Of a stretch of 64,000 bases of DNA, positions 1-19,294 are shown in pieces. The notes under the pieces are model-generated. The model had not been told where the DNA came from. It saw only the letters and a list, made by a program, of their open reading frames with translations, and did no database searches. The stretch's first letter is position 1. Each line of letters opens with the position of its first letter. The stretch lies in NCBI GenBank assembly GCA_964017065.1, contig OZ024787.1:8727899-8791898 (forward strand), written 5' to 3'. Made by a program: the position numbers and the translations under genes. Source of the stretch: Haliclona indistincta. Its lineage: Eukaryota > Porifera > Demospongiae > Haplosclerida > Chalinidae.

Positions 1-8207
<8,207 letters not shown>

Positions 8208-8493
8208 GGCGACCTAGAAATAAGAGGTCAGAGTGAATTGCTCAGCAGTGAAACTAACTACAAGTATATAGTGTTTAGAAGAAACAGCAACGCCTCGGCT
8301 ATCTAAACTCAACAAAAGCAGCTGACCTTCTCGACTGGGCTGTTGGTTTATGTAGCCGAGATCAGAGTAGAGCTGCCGCATGCCTGCGCACCGATGGAGC
8401 CACACCTCTTCCTTACCCAACCACGCCTTGTTTATTGTTTTTAATAATGCGCACCACCACACTTGTCTCTGTTTACTCAAATGTCGCCTAGCC
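8208..8493. promoter_or_regulatory. Divergent intergenic region XYLT/RBM18
   Basis: Only 286 bp separate the start codons of XYLT (minus) and RBM18 (plus), so this interval probably contains both 5' UTRs and a shared bidirectional promoter. I see no clear TATA box and did not assign individual sites. Inferred from gene arrangement only. Confidence 0.4.
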
Positions 8494-11159
8494 ATGACCG
8501 AACACGAGGCAGATCGATCACCTCTGAGTAGACAAGACAGAGAGGATTCTAGTAGAGAAAGCGACGATTCTTCGATTGGTTCCAAGCGCGCCGACTCTTC
8601 CTCGCCTAGCGAGGTCATTCCGGTTCCTCCCTTCGTTCCTGCCTCTGGGTTTTCGATACAGGCGCACAAGCTCTGGATCGGTCACTTAGACAAACGACTA
8701 ACAGAGTCAGTTAATTCTAAAGTAGCTGTGCTTGTTGACAGAGCACTGTCTTTGTTTCTGTAGACAAAACATTCTCAAATTTGTCATACCCTATGGAGAG
8801 GTGGTCTCGTTCAAATATCTCGTACACAGCACAGGAACAGAGAGAGGAGAACCGAGGGGCTACTGCTTCGTGGAGTTCTCAACAAAAGAGGTACAACAAC
8901 AGCTGGAAATGTAGTGAAAATAACATATGCGAATTGAATTCAGCTGTTCAACATGGTTTAGGATCGTGATAATTCAGTAATGTTTTCTGTTTGCTTACTG
9001 CTACATGTACAATGCTATAATTATACTCCTGTTTATTCCCAGGAGGCAGAACGAGCCAAATCTCAACTAAACGGCAAAGTTGCTTTAGGCAAGAAGCTCA
9101 TAGTTGACTGGGCTCGCCCGGACTTGTACGGCAAGAAAATAGTGAGTATGGAAACACACACAAGCTGTAGCCTGGCTTCCTTTAATTTTCCTTCTTTCAA
9201 TGTAAACTAATCTCTTCTGTGTCTCTAAAGGGAAACTCAGTTTCGGAAACCTGGGATGCTAGTTCGGTGTCAGCTACTCTCAACAGCGGAGCAAGGTGAA
9301 ATTGAATCTCTAGTCACTTGCATTCATTAATCATTAGTGTGTTCAGCTAATTATTTTATCAAATAGCTACTTTAGCGGTACTTTTCATAAACAGCTTTTC
9401 AGTATTTTTATGCAATTTCAAAGTGTTTTCATTACCTTACATAGAATTTGCAAAATGTGGTGAATGCAATCTTTACATGCTTTACCTGAACAAGTACATA
9501 GTTATGTATCAGTCTGTACCACTGGCTGGGTATTTGAGCAGTAGCGTATTAGATCTGCGACTCTTTCCGCATCAACGATACCAGTTCGTGCTCTCTCGTT
9601 TTAGTGCCAGTTTGTGTCCAGCCTCATTGGTATCAGCGAATCAGCAGTTGAGTATTTTGCGTAGAAGTGAAAATAATTATTTTGAGTTGAAGGCTTTGAG
9701 CAACTCTTTGAATGTGTGTTTGTGTCAGCCTGTGCTCAGCCTCCGTGTTCGTAATGAAAGCATGTACGAACACCGTTTTGAACACCGGTTTGTTTGATGC
9801 TAGTATGGTGCAACTCTTATCTGTTACTCTGTGTGTCTTGTTATGCTTGATACCAGTCTCTGTGAGTGCTGTTCAGTGATCACTGCTCTTGTGAGAGATC
9901 TGTAGTAAAGTAAAATCGTCCATTATAGAGATGGTGTCCTCTGGTCAGGGGGTTATTATACATTATGTGGGTTATATTTGGGATTCAGTAAGTGTCCATT
10001 ATAGAGGGATGAGGGGTGTCCTCTAATATGAGTTCCACTGTACATACTTGTGGTTGTGTTTATATAAATAGCATTGTAGAAAAGCGTTCAATTAGGACCA
10101 TGTTTAGACTAGTGAGGGTGTTGAAACTACCAGCGATTAGCGAGTTTGTAGATTTTAGACCATCTATGAGTGCTGTCTATGAGTGCTGAAAGTTTGTCAA
10201 TCTTTTAGTTTACAATAATAGTGTTTTCAACAGCTTTGTGCTGTAGTGAACATGTCAAGTGTCTAAACAGATTATGGTTCAATGTCAGAAGCCATTTTAA
10301 CATCATAATATTAGGGGAATATGCTGTGCTTCTAATGTGCTGAAAGAGAGTAAAATATGGCTTCTGATTTTTAGTTTTGTCTTGCTGACTGGAAAATGTA
10401 CTCCTTAATTGTCTTAGGTATGTTCACACTGTTACCGATGCTTCATGAAGTGGATTTGAATCTGGAATTTTCGTGAAGTGAATTTTGGTTGGTTGGTGTC
10501 TATTGTGGCCGTGGATTGATCCAGCCATTGATAGACAGCATCATGTAGCATTTGTGTCTTGTTAGTGTGTTCTTATTGATCTGTTATGTAATCATATAGT
10601 AGTCATATACCGACTGATCGGTCTTTAAACCATAGTACGCTGCTTGCCTGATGTCTAGCTATCTACCTTGCATCGCAGGAAGACCACAGAGCAACCCAAG
10701 GGTCGTTTCTTTGTGGATTCTCGAATGCGGCGGCAAACTTGAAATGCGTGCGGGCTTTATGCGATTTTTATAGTTACATCAAAGAGAATTATGCATACTA
10801 TGGTTTATTACGTTATGTTAAGATTGTGTGAGCAATATGCCTCACAAGTTTGGTCCCGAAGAGTGAAAGTCCATTCTTTAACAGTACATGTATCTGGTCA
10901 GCTGATATTTGTAGTTTTTGGTCTATTATACAGTTGCACTTTGAGTTTGTTCTTATTTTTCTCTCTTAGTACTTCTGCTAAGATTGCTGCTCTTGAGGCA
11001 AAGCTGAGACAGATGGAGGGAGAAGACATCACGAATGGCGGCAGCGTGATACCAGACACTACCAAGAGACCGGGACAGTCTTACCATAGTCACGAACGGA
11101 TACGTAGAAAACATGGCGGCAACATAAAGATACAACGACCAGAGCGACAGTGTAGATGA
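8494..11159 (+). CDS. RBM18: RNA-binding protein 18 homologue (single RRM)
   Basis: Small RRM protein expected to bind RNA; its cellular role is poorly defined. Exons by eye: 8494-8705, 8764-8890, 9043-9141, 9231-9295 and 10970-11159. The Ser/Asp-rich N-terminus is followed by the RRM: KLWIGHLDKRLTE (RNP2 at LWIGHL), RGYCFVEF (RNP1), LNGKVALGKKL and VDWARPD. The C-terminal TSAKIAALEAKLRQME matches the conserved RBM18 tail TAKIKAIEAKL. The start at 8494 (MTEHEADRS) is preferred over an in-frame ATG at 8380, because 8380 would place the 5' part closer to XYLT and encodes unrelated residues. The first intron is 58 bp with donor gtcagt. The last intron (9296-10969) is by far the longest and holds a MITE at about 9912-10042. 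SRP68 begins 209 bp after the stop. Confidence 0.9.
9912..10042. mobile_element. Truncated CAGTGGAACC-family MITE
   Basis: Shares AAATCGTCCATTATAGAGA and GGTGTCCTCTGGTCAGG with the element at 31800 and ends AGTTCCACTGTA. The left terminal repeat is missing. Lies in the last RBM18 intron. Confidence 0.7.
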
Positions 11160-11368
11160 TTGAACAATGAAACATTCCATTTTATTTCATCTGTATATAG
11201 GCTTATGATATTTCAAATTGTATAATATCTTTTAAAGATTGTTTTATGATTATACAAAGTCATTATTTTACAAACGTACTTCACTGGTTTGCAGGAACCG
11301 TAACGAAACCATTGTTGGGTTTTCGAGGTCACGCCTTTTGAGACTGAGCGAGTGAGTGTCTGACCAGC

Positions 11369-12037
11369 ATGGAGGAAGTTCAGACTAGCAGTGCCGTTCC
11401 GGCAGGCGAGGGAGAGCAGGAAAACGCCGTAGAAGAGGTGATGGTTGTTGGTCAAGATGGCGAAGAGATGGGAGATAAAGGGAACGACTCGAATCAGCCA
11501 GTGATCAGCGTTGAAAGTATCCTGATCACGTGACTCGTACTGCGTGCACAATACACTATTGTACTGTAGTTACGGATTTGTATCCTTGACTACCTGACTA
11601 GTTCTTCCACTGATCAAGGAAGCACAGAATCAACACGGCCTTCGTCACAGCGACTATCAACGCTACAGGTATATGTATTGTGTTTGTCTCATTAATATTC
11701 ATAGCCCTTGTATCCAGGATGTACTGCACTCGACGACTGAGACGAATGAGGAAGTCCCTCAAGTTCACTCAAGGACATCGCCATCGTTATCACAAACGGG
11801 AGTTGAAACCAGAGATTGTCTCTGAAGTCCGATTCCTGTACCTTCCCTTGGTTTGTGCAGAACGGGCGTGGGCCCTAGGAATGGAGCTAAAGCAGGAAAC
11901 CAACACAGAGCCCAGGAAACGGTTTCATCTTCTTCGTCGTTTGAACAAGGCAGCCAAGTATGCAGATCAGTTGCTTAAGTTGAGCGAGAACTGTGGTCGC
12001 TGTGACGCTAGAACAAGACTGGAAGCAGATGTGAGGT

Positions 12038-12069
<32 letters not shown>

Positions 12070-15000
12070 CACTCTATTGATCTGATGCTATTTGTCATCA
12101 TGTATTTACAGGCATACTGTTTGTGGATAAATGGAAACGTAAAGTTTGAACAACAGAATTGGCAAGAGGCACTGGATGCTTTCGGGAAATCCCAGTGAGT
12201 TCACCAGTATAATTAGGAGCGTATAAGGGGAAGGAGCTAGCGTTCAACTGCTGTATTCGCTATAGTAATATCGAAGTCTAAAGTCCACCGCCGTGCACTG
12301 TTGCTACTTGGAACTTTGGCTATTTCCTACCCATATATTCATCTACGCTTCGTCCTGCCCATTTCCAGCTAAAACAAGCGAGTGTTCAGCTAGAGCCACG
12401 ATCACCATCTTATGTGGCCAGCAAAAACCTTCCATAATTATAAGGAAGGTTTTTGCAGCGAAAGCGGTGGACTTTAGATTTCGTTATCCACAGTTGGACG
12501 CTCCTTACACTCCTGGTATAATCAAAACTACCATATGCTAACTGCTAAGAAAATTGTAAATTACATTTTCATGGATTTTATATCTTGGTCTTAAATTTAA
12601 TTTCATATGTCGTAGCATTTTACGTAATTTTTGTGGTCCATAAGGATTAGAGACCCACAAATTTTTTTCCTCTTGAAATTTTCTCATCATACTGTCCATT
12701 TCCACAAGACAATGTTTCATGCTTGTGAGCGCTATAATAGTATTTCAGTTTAATTTTTAATTCTGATGATCTGGACAAAACACTAAAACTTTCTTACTTG
12801 TTGCTTTGGATCTTTGCTGCTTTGGCTCATCATATTCATGTTTATCTCATGATAGTAATGGTTTCTCATCTCTGTTGCTTGTCTGCTTGACAGGACTATC
12901 TACCAGCAGTTGGGCAGTGTGGTGAAGGCAGAGCAGAGAGTGCTGTATCAGCAGAGAGTGGAGGAGATCTCTCCCAGCATCAGGTACTGTGCCTATAATA
13001 TTGGAGACATGCCGTCAGACATCGGTGAACTAATGAAGCTAAGGACGGATGCTAAAGGCCTGGACATGCTGTCATCCAAGATCGATGTAAGCTACCATTA
13101 TGTAGTGGTGATTATTCAAATTTGAAGAAAGGGCACCCAAATCCAACCAAATCTTAAATGTTTTGCCTAACATAGCCACTATTGCTTGTATTCTTGTATT
13201 ATGTAGCTACTAACAGCTAAGTTAGTAAAGTACATTTGGGTCTATTGTTTTAGCAATAGTACTAAAGCCTTAGTTTGGTGCAGCTTGTTATAGAAAAGTG
13301 AGCTACATGCTGAGAGGTGATGAGCTTGGTCTGCTAATTTGTAGTCATAGAAGCAAAGATGTAAATAAGTTTGTACCAAGAGCAATTAATTTTATGCACC
13401 AAGTCACCAACTTGCGAGTGCATTTGTTCACTTATTTTGCTCATATTTGCTCACAGGAGGTTCTTGTTCAGACCAAGGAGACATCTGCTGGTCTGACTGA
13501 GGTGGTGTGGCAGGGAAATGCAGTACCTGTCAAAAATGAACGAGTGAGGCTGTCTCTTGTGAAGCTGCATCAAATGGCTGGAGAGGTTGAGAGAATGGCA
13601 GAGACCGAAGAGAAGATACGTTTGTGTGAAGAATTGCTCATGGAGTGCCAGGACGGCATTCAGTTAGTACGAGATGAAATAAATCAAGACTCGGTAAGTC
13701 TTGTATGCTTTTAGAACCCTATCTGTAGCAGGCTGTGATAGGATAGTGGTGAGTATTCCTGCCTGTCACACTGGTGACTGGTGTTCGAGTCCCTGTCATG
13801 GAGTATTTTTATTCTTTTATTGCTGTTTTTTTTTACATGTAGGCCTCTACTGATAAGAAGCGTTCTCAGAAGACTACTAACCAACGTCAGAATTTGACCT
13901 CTCTTTTGTCGTATTTCACCAACATCAGACTCACCCATTCACTCACGCGCAACTTACTCCTCCTGGAAACTATGCAAAAGCCGAAAAGACCAAACCAGAG
14001 AGGAGCAAGACCAGAAGAGTTTGTTCGTGTTTATGACATTCTTTTACAGGTACTGCCGCAATTATTTTTCAAAGAGAACCTTTTTACATGTTCCTTCACT
14101 CTCTTCTCATTGTAGCATTTGACTGAGTTGAGCGGTCTCACTGAATCTGAGGATGATTTGTCTCTTCGAAAGAAGCACGCTGCACAGAGCTTCTTTTTCA
14201 AGTCATTTCGTTGCTTCTATCTCGCTGAATCTTATACGCTGAGGAAGAAGTGGGCGGAGTCACTGGGCTTGTTGGAGAGGACCAGCGAGCACATAGTACA
14301 AGCGCTCGAGCTGTACCGAGAATGGGGACACAGTGAGGAACAGGTATGTGCCCGCTAGTCTGTACATGATGCTGCTCATGAGTTTATTGTTAGGATGTCA
14401 GTAGACTGCAGCAACTTCAAGAGAGTGTGCGTGGGAAGAAGTACGAGCTCCATGTGAACACAATACTCGGTATGAGAGAATACAAAATTTATCAGCAAAA
14501 TATTACACTGGCATTCACCACTAAACCTCCATGGTTTTTGCACTGTATTGTATGTGGGCAATTTTATGGGTTAAATATAGGTTAGACGATGAATCGAGGT
14601 AGCTACGGGATTTTGCATGCCGCGGAAACTGTTTTATAGACGTCCCAACGCTTGAAACACGAGGGCGTCTATTCGGTTTCCAAGGCGTTCTAAATCTTGT
14701 AGTTACCAACGATTTGGCGTCTAACCTGTTTAGACCACAGCTTAGTCGAATCGCTCAAGGTAGTAGAGAGCTAGCCCAGAGAAGTCACCAGAGTCTAAGG
14801 AAGCGCATTGTTGAATGGTAGCAGTATAATTCTTCGAACTAGTGCCGTTTGGTCGACTGCCGTTTCGTCGACTCCCGATTCGTCGACTAATAAACACAGT
14901 TATTACGATGCGGCCACACCCACCTACGATATTAACGCTACAGTAACGACTAAACCCTAAACCTTAAAAAACCTTCTCCTAACTGCGCAAAGTTGGGAGG

Positions 15001-15775
15001 GTCGTCCTAACCCGGGCCTTCGGCACTTGCTAAGCCTAAGGATCGTCGGGAGGGTTGTCCTAACCCGGGCCTTCGGCCCTTGCTAAGCCTAAGGATCGTC
15101 GGGAGGGTCCGTCCTAAACCAGTGGGCGTTAATTGCATGAGTGAGTGCGTGGGCGTTAATTAATTGACTGGTCGAGTCGACCAAACGGCAGTCGACGAAG
15201 CGGGACCAGACCAATTCTTCGTGCATTTTCAAAGACGCCATGTTTTTGTAGTTATTAATTATGTACTTAATTAAAACTTTACTATGAACCTACCAGCATA
15301 CACTATGAGATTTTGTGTCGACTCTATGAGATTTAGACACCCTGCAATTGACCAATCAGACTCGAGAATTGCTGTGGTCTAAGTTTTGGGAATCAATTTT
15401 TTTTCCCTGCATTTGCATTCATCCAATGTTCATGATTTTTTGCTTTTTCTCCAGAGGCTGAAGGTTTGGAAGAGCAGATGTCTGAAATGAGTCTTAGTGA
15501 CAAGGTTACTAGTTATCTGATTAGTATCAACCTTCTCTCATTCTCTCTCACAGCCGCTCACAGAGCTGCGTGATGAGTTCACTCTTACTGGCAATGTGGC
15601 GGCTACACCCTTGGCGCCTCTTCCACCAGACTACAAGCTGATGGCTGGGAAACCACTGTTCTTTGATCTAGCACTGAATCACATCGAATTTCCTAATCTA
15701 CAGCATCGTGTGAAGCAGTCAGGCGGAATCACTGGTTTTGTGAAAGACCTGTTCTGGGGAGGAGGACAGCAATAG
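11369..15775 (+). CDS. SRP68: Signal recognition particle subunit SRP68
   Basis: SRP68 binds 7SL RNA and SRP72 in the S domain of the signal recognition particle in the cytosol. Exons by eye: 11369-11516, 11602-11668, 11718-12030, 12112-12194, 12894-13086, 13457-13693, 13843-14049, 14116-14343, 14394-14469, 15455-15504 and 15554-15775. Diagnostic segments in order: IKEAQNQHGLRHSDYQRYR, RRLRRMRKSLKF, ERAWALGMELKQE, NTEPRKRFHLLRRL, QRVEEISPSIRYCAYNIGD, the SRP72-binding repeat-like helices around AESYTLRKKWAESL, and C-terminal GKPLFFDLALNHIEFPNL with GITGFVKDLFWGG. These follow human SRP68 nearly end to end. The N-terminus is acidic instead of glycine-rich. The last intron is 49 bp. Introns 12195-12893, 13694-13842 and 14470-15454 carry repeat insertions listed separately. 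Confidence 0.95.
12231..12507. repeat. Inverted-repeat element in an SRP68 intron
   Basis: The left arm has GCGTTCAACTGCTGTATTCG and TCTAAAGTCCACCGC; the right arm has GCGGTGGACTTTAGATTTCG and CAGTTGGACGCTCC. A smaller perfect hairpin lies inside (GCAAAAACCTTCC/GGAAGGTTTTTGC at about 12420-12456). MITE-like. Confidence 0.7.
13732..13803 (+). pseudogene. Degenerate tRNA-Asp inside an SRP68 intron
   Basis: A 72-nt stretch aligns without gaps to the intact tRNA-Asp at 15971 but has many substitutions. The anticodon region CTGTCAC survives, while the acceptor, anticodon and T-arm pairs are damaged (CCTGTCACACTGG in place of CCCGCCTGTCACGCGGG). It lies on the sense strand of SRP68 between exons at 13693 and 13843. 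A T-rich run follows. Probably a dead retro- or segmental copy. Confidence 0.7.
14576..14733. repeat. Short inverted-repeat element in an SRP68 intron
   Basis: Ends TAGGTTAGACGATGAATCG and CGATTTGGCGTCTAACCTG are imperfect inverted repeats about 155 bp apart. MITE-like; non-coding. Confidence 0.5.
14843..15208. repeat. Foldback element with telomere-like and 53-bp tandem units
   Basis: The left end GCCGTTTGGTCGACTGCCG and the right end GTCGACCAAACGGCAGTCGA are inverted repeats. Inside are ACTAAACCCTAAACC, AACCTTCTCCTAACTGCGCA, and two tandem copies of a 53-bp unit (GGGAGGGTYGTCCTAACCCG, then GGCCTTCGGC and CTAAGCCTAAGGATCGTC). The inside is the same family as 44545-44780 and 45240-45440. Confidence 0.75.
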
Positions 15776-15970
15776 TCTGTGAAGCTGCTCAGTATTCTGG
15801 ACGTCTAGTGTATTATACATGAATCATAGCAACAATTTGTACACTGATTTTGGTATTTTCCGTATCGTTAAGATTAGAACCATAGATAGAACGTGGAGTA
15901 GAGCACATGCATTGTGTTGTCTCAGTTGACATGAGTTGACTAGTTCACTAGAGCGCGTTGGAGCGAGCAG

Positions 15971-16042
15971 TCCGTGATAGTATAGTGGTAAGTATCCCCG
16001 CCTGTCACGCGGGAGACCGGGGTTCGATTCCCCGTCACGGAG
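15971..16042 (+). tRNA. tRNA-Asp (GTC)
   Basis: A 72-nt cloverleaf begins TCCGTGATAGTATAGTGG and ends GTCACGGAG. The acceptor ends TCCGTGA and TCACGGA pair, the anticodon stem is CCCGC/GCGGG with loop CTGTCAC, and box B reads GGTTCGATTCC. TCTTTTT directly after the gene is a Pol III terminator. It sits 195 bp downstream of the SRP68 stop and outside the segmental-duplication array, so it is a candidate source copy. Confidence 0.95.
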
Positions 16043-16141
16043 TCTTTTTATATGTGTTTTTTTTACCTCAACTAAAGCTGCCTTATAGCTAGCTAGTTCA
16101 TTTACACTACAAAAACAACTTGAGCTTGGCAAGTCATAGCT

Positions 16142-16323
16142 ACAGCAGTTTTCCTACTTCCTGCAATAGTACAGCTAGACAGTAGAGCGTAGACACCTCA
16201 TGCACTAATGTGTGAGTCTTTGATCATCCTCCATCGTGTGAATAAGAGAACAATGCCTTCACACATTAGTGCATGAGGTGACGATCTACGCTTTATTATT
16301 GCAAGAAGCAGGAAAACCGCTGT
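16142..16323. repeat. Foldback element (about 180 bp)
   Basis: The left arm contains AGCAGTTTTCCTACTTCCTG and CCTCATGCACTAATGTGTGA. The right arm contains their near-perfect reverse complements, TCACACATTAGTGCATGAGG and CAGGAAAACCGCTGT. It forms one long hairpin between the tRNA-Asp and the 3' end of the membrane-protein gene. Consistent with a MITE; no coding capacity. Confidence 0.75.
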
Positions 16324-16416
16324 AGTGCTTTCCGTGGGTACAATTTTACAGTCACACCACTGACCAGCTGATTTTAAGTAACATGTAAAAACAAACAGAG
16401 CACAAACAACAAGATG

Positions 16417-17388
16417 TCAAATGTCATGTCTTGCTTTTGATGATTGAGTTGACTTATTTGGAGCTTCGATGCCATGTTCAGATGCACACTTACTTAGAAG
16501 AACGGAAGATTTTTTGTCCGTGGTTATAGACTCCAATTTCGGAGCATACATCAATAAAATAGCCGCAAGGGCTCCGAAGAAAAAATACAAGACCATCCAC
16601 ATCATATCCTCACTCCAGTCATCATAATTGTGAGTGTAAATTCGCCGTGTGGCTGCATCTACAAGTCCTTCCAAAAAGCCAAAATAATGCTTCCCAGCCT
16701 TCTGATCAGCTGCATAGCGACACAGGTACACAGGAGTCTCAATGAGAAAATCGTACGCAGGAAAAAGCACAGCTACTGGGATCATGATTACTAAGAATGG
16801 TTTTGCACTCGACTGATTCAAAGTACCAGGGCAGAGAACAAGGAGATAGACCAGCGCAGGAAGCATCACTAGGTAGGATAAAGAATCCAGGTCAACCTCG
16901 ACGGCACACCACAGCTCATTGGTAGTAGCCACATTATAGTAACTGACACCTTCTGCAACGATGTAGATGAGGAATGACAGCCACCCACTAGCCTGTATCC
17001 ATGGTCGACCACCGGTAATCTGTTTATCCAGATAGCACAGGGCAAGTGCTGTCTGGAGCGAGAAACACAGCTCACCAACACAAGCAATGCCTCTATCTAC
17101 TAGAATTCCATTCATGGGCGTATCCCAAAACACATACCGTTGAAGATACAGGCTGGGGAACAGCGAACGGTAGGCACAGTTGACTACATAAGGTACTGCA
17201 AGTACTCGCATGGTTTGGCTGTAGGCGTCATCAGCGAACCGGGTCTCGTGCCAAGCATAAGCCAGATGGATGAGGTTGCCGCAAAAGCAGAAGACCACAA
17301 GGAAGGCGTACCACGTCCACAGAATAGTTGCCCCTAACTCCTCCAGCTCCATGTGATCCGTTGTTGCATTCTGCGTATCGGTGATCAT
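16417..17388 (-). CDS. Unrecognised multi-pass membrane protein, single exon
   Basis: An uninterrupted 323-residue reading frame in a region where all neighbours have introns. I do not recognise the family. The N-terminus is short and polar (MITDTQNATTDHMELEEL), followed by about seven to eight hydrophobic segments: near residues 22-45, 62-82, 100-120, 133-152, 170-190, 198-215 and 262-283 (VLYFFFGALAAILLMY). Loops hold HETRF, DKQITGG and ETPVYLCRYA. The tail is Ser/Lys-rich. The motif TTNELWCAVEVDLDS sits between membrane segments. Start at 17388 is the first ATG; an in-frame ATG at residue 13 is also possible. It could be a transporter, receptor or channel-like protein. The intronless structure would also fit a retrocopy or a gene acquired from another lineage. 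Confidence 0.7.
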   Translation of the reverse strand: MITDTQNATTDHMELEELGATILWTWYAFLVVFCFCGNLIHLAYAWHETRFADDAYSQTMRVLAVPYVVNCAYRSLFPSLYLQRYVFWDTPMNGILVDRGIACVGELCFSLQTALALCYLDKQITGGRPWIQASGWLSFLIYIVAEGVSYYNVATTNELWCAVEVDLDSLSYLVMLPALVYLLVLCPGTLNQSSAKPFLVIMIPVAVLFPAYDFLIETPVYLCRYAADQKAGKHYFGFLEGLVDAATRRIYTHNYDDWSEDMMWMVLYFFFGALAAILLMYAPKLESITTDKKSSVLLSKCASEHGIEAPNKSTQSSKARHDI

Positions 17389-17617
17389 GTCTTCGTCTAT
17401 AAAATCAAAGCAACATCACAACATGATGTTACCTTTCCATGCCATTGCTCACCGTCGTGTTGGTTGTTCCTCAGACAACTCACGTGCATCCCAGTCACGC
17501 CCATGCAAAGTACAATCATGTAATTAATTTTGCTCTGCAGAATTACTATAAAGAGAGCAAATACAACACATGCCGTATTTTAAGTTGTGCTGCAAGCAGA
17601 GAGCGTTTCACTTCAAG

Positions 17618-19294
17618 ATGCCCTCCCGCAGCCTTATTTTGCTAGCTCTGGTGCTAACAGCTCAACTTTTACAAGTCAGCTGTGAATTGAAAGTCATCTC
17701 GTTCAATGCAAGAAACCTCTCAGAGAGAAAATTCAAAAAGCAGCACCTAGTTGATGCAATTCTTCATGTAAGTACAGACAGCTGCATACATATAATCCTA
17801 GCAGGACTCCAATACATGCAAGACTGATGTGTGCCCGGGCCGCAAACTTGATGCAGCGATAAAAAAGTGACATGAGTGAATTTCCACTACTAACATTATT
17901 ACCAGTGCTGCATGTCTACATAATTTTTATTATACCATCTTTATTTTAGATCATCAAGGACTACGATCTCATTCTTTTGCTTGAAGTGGAGGACCACAAT
18001 CACACTGTAGTGAATGGTTTAGTGCAACAACTGAACAGGTACATTACGAGAATAGTAAATCCGTGGTTTCTATGTTTATGCAATGCAAGACCTTGTTTGT
18101 TGCTATCTGTGAGTATTTTCACTTTCTCAGTGTGAAAATTAGACCGGCAATTCATTTGTGAAAACAGATGTCAGTGCTTTTTCTCATTGCAGTATTTCAG
18201 ACGGGAACTTTGCTGGAATAGAGAGTCAACCACTTCGTAGGCCTCATCGAACTCATAGAATGGGCCGAGCTGAAGAATACACATTTCTATACAGGTAGCT
18301 ATAGTATGAATAAGTTGTATAATTATCATCTCTGTCTGTAGAACTCAGAAAGTGAACATTCTGGACAAATTTCAGTACCAGAATAAAACCAAGCGAATTT
18401 TTTCAAGACCACCTTTCCCAATACTTGTGCAAGCTGTTGAAACAGGTCAAAATCCTCTATTAACTATTGGTGTGATGCATGTATTCGTATCATGATACAG
18501 ATCTGACATTTTTCGTTGTTCCAATACACACCCAACCAAGGAATAGCCATGCACCTCACAGAGTAACCGAGCATGAGATCAATGCCTTGCCTGACGTATT
18601 CGATACCGCTGCAGCTCGATTTAAGACAAGTGCTGGTGTGATTTTGGGAGATCTCAACTGCGGCTGTTCAAGTATCTCCAAGTCAGTGTATCAGACCCTC
18701 CGCCTGGTCAACGATCCTCGGTTTCATTGGTGGATAACAAACGATATGCAAACATCATCTGTGAATAAGAAAGTCTGTGCATATGACAGGTAATGAAAAG
18801 CGACATGTTTTCAATATTGATGATCAGGTGCTCTGCTGTGTATTTTAAAAACTATAAACAACTCATGTGATAACATGTGATCACATAGTTTACTATGTAC
18901 TCTCAATAGATATTCCTAAGTTTTTAACAGTTTTACATGCATTGTTTACTCCTATAGTCACTTCGTTTGTCTCACAAAAACACATGCTGCCTGACACAAT
19001 CATTTGTTTGTACAAACATTGCATGTGATAGCACACACAATTGATCCCCCCCCCGGCAACATGCTAAGACTAATCGTGGGGTACTATAATATGCAGGATA
19101 ATCACTCACAAGGATTTAACTGGGCGTGTGGTCCCTGGAAGTGCAAGGGTTATCCACTTTGACAAAGAACTAGGTCTGGACTATAATGAGGTAAGCCTGT
19201 AGTTCTACAAAGTAATTCCTCAAAATTATCGATTATTCGTACACAGACTAAACAAGTCAGCGACCATTATCCTGTGACCTTCACTCTCAAATGA
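17618..19294 (+). CDS. Secreted DNase I-family endonuclease
   Basis: Predicted extracellular Mg/Ca-dependent endonuclease of the DNASE1/DNASE1L group. Exons by eye: 17618-17767, 17950-18038, 18193-18294, 18342-18445, 18501-18789, 19097-19190 and 19247-19294. The start MPSRSLILLALVLTAQ gives a clean signal peptide; an in-frame ATG at 17570 would bury it. Motifs in family order: ISFNARNL (metal-binding Asn), ILLLEVED (catalytic Glu), VPIHTQP (catalytic His), GDLNCGC (Asp and Asn), VCAYDRI (Asp) and C-terminal SDHYPVTF (catalytic Asp-His). All DNase I active-site residues I can name are present, so the enzyme looks active. EVED replaces the usual EVRD, a change beside the catalytic Glu. All introns are GT-AG. 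Confidence 0.9.

Noticed and set aside
9423..9797. 124-codon frame in the last RBM18 intron
   Set aside because: No recognisable protein, no signal or domain, and lies in intronic sequence.
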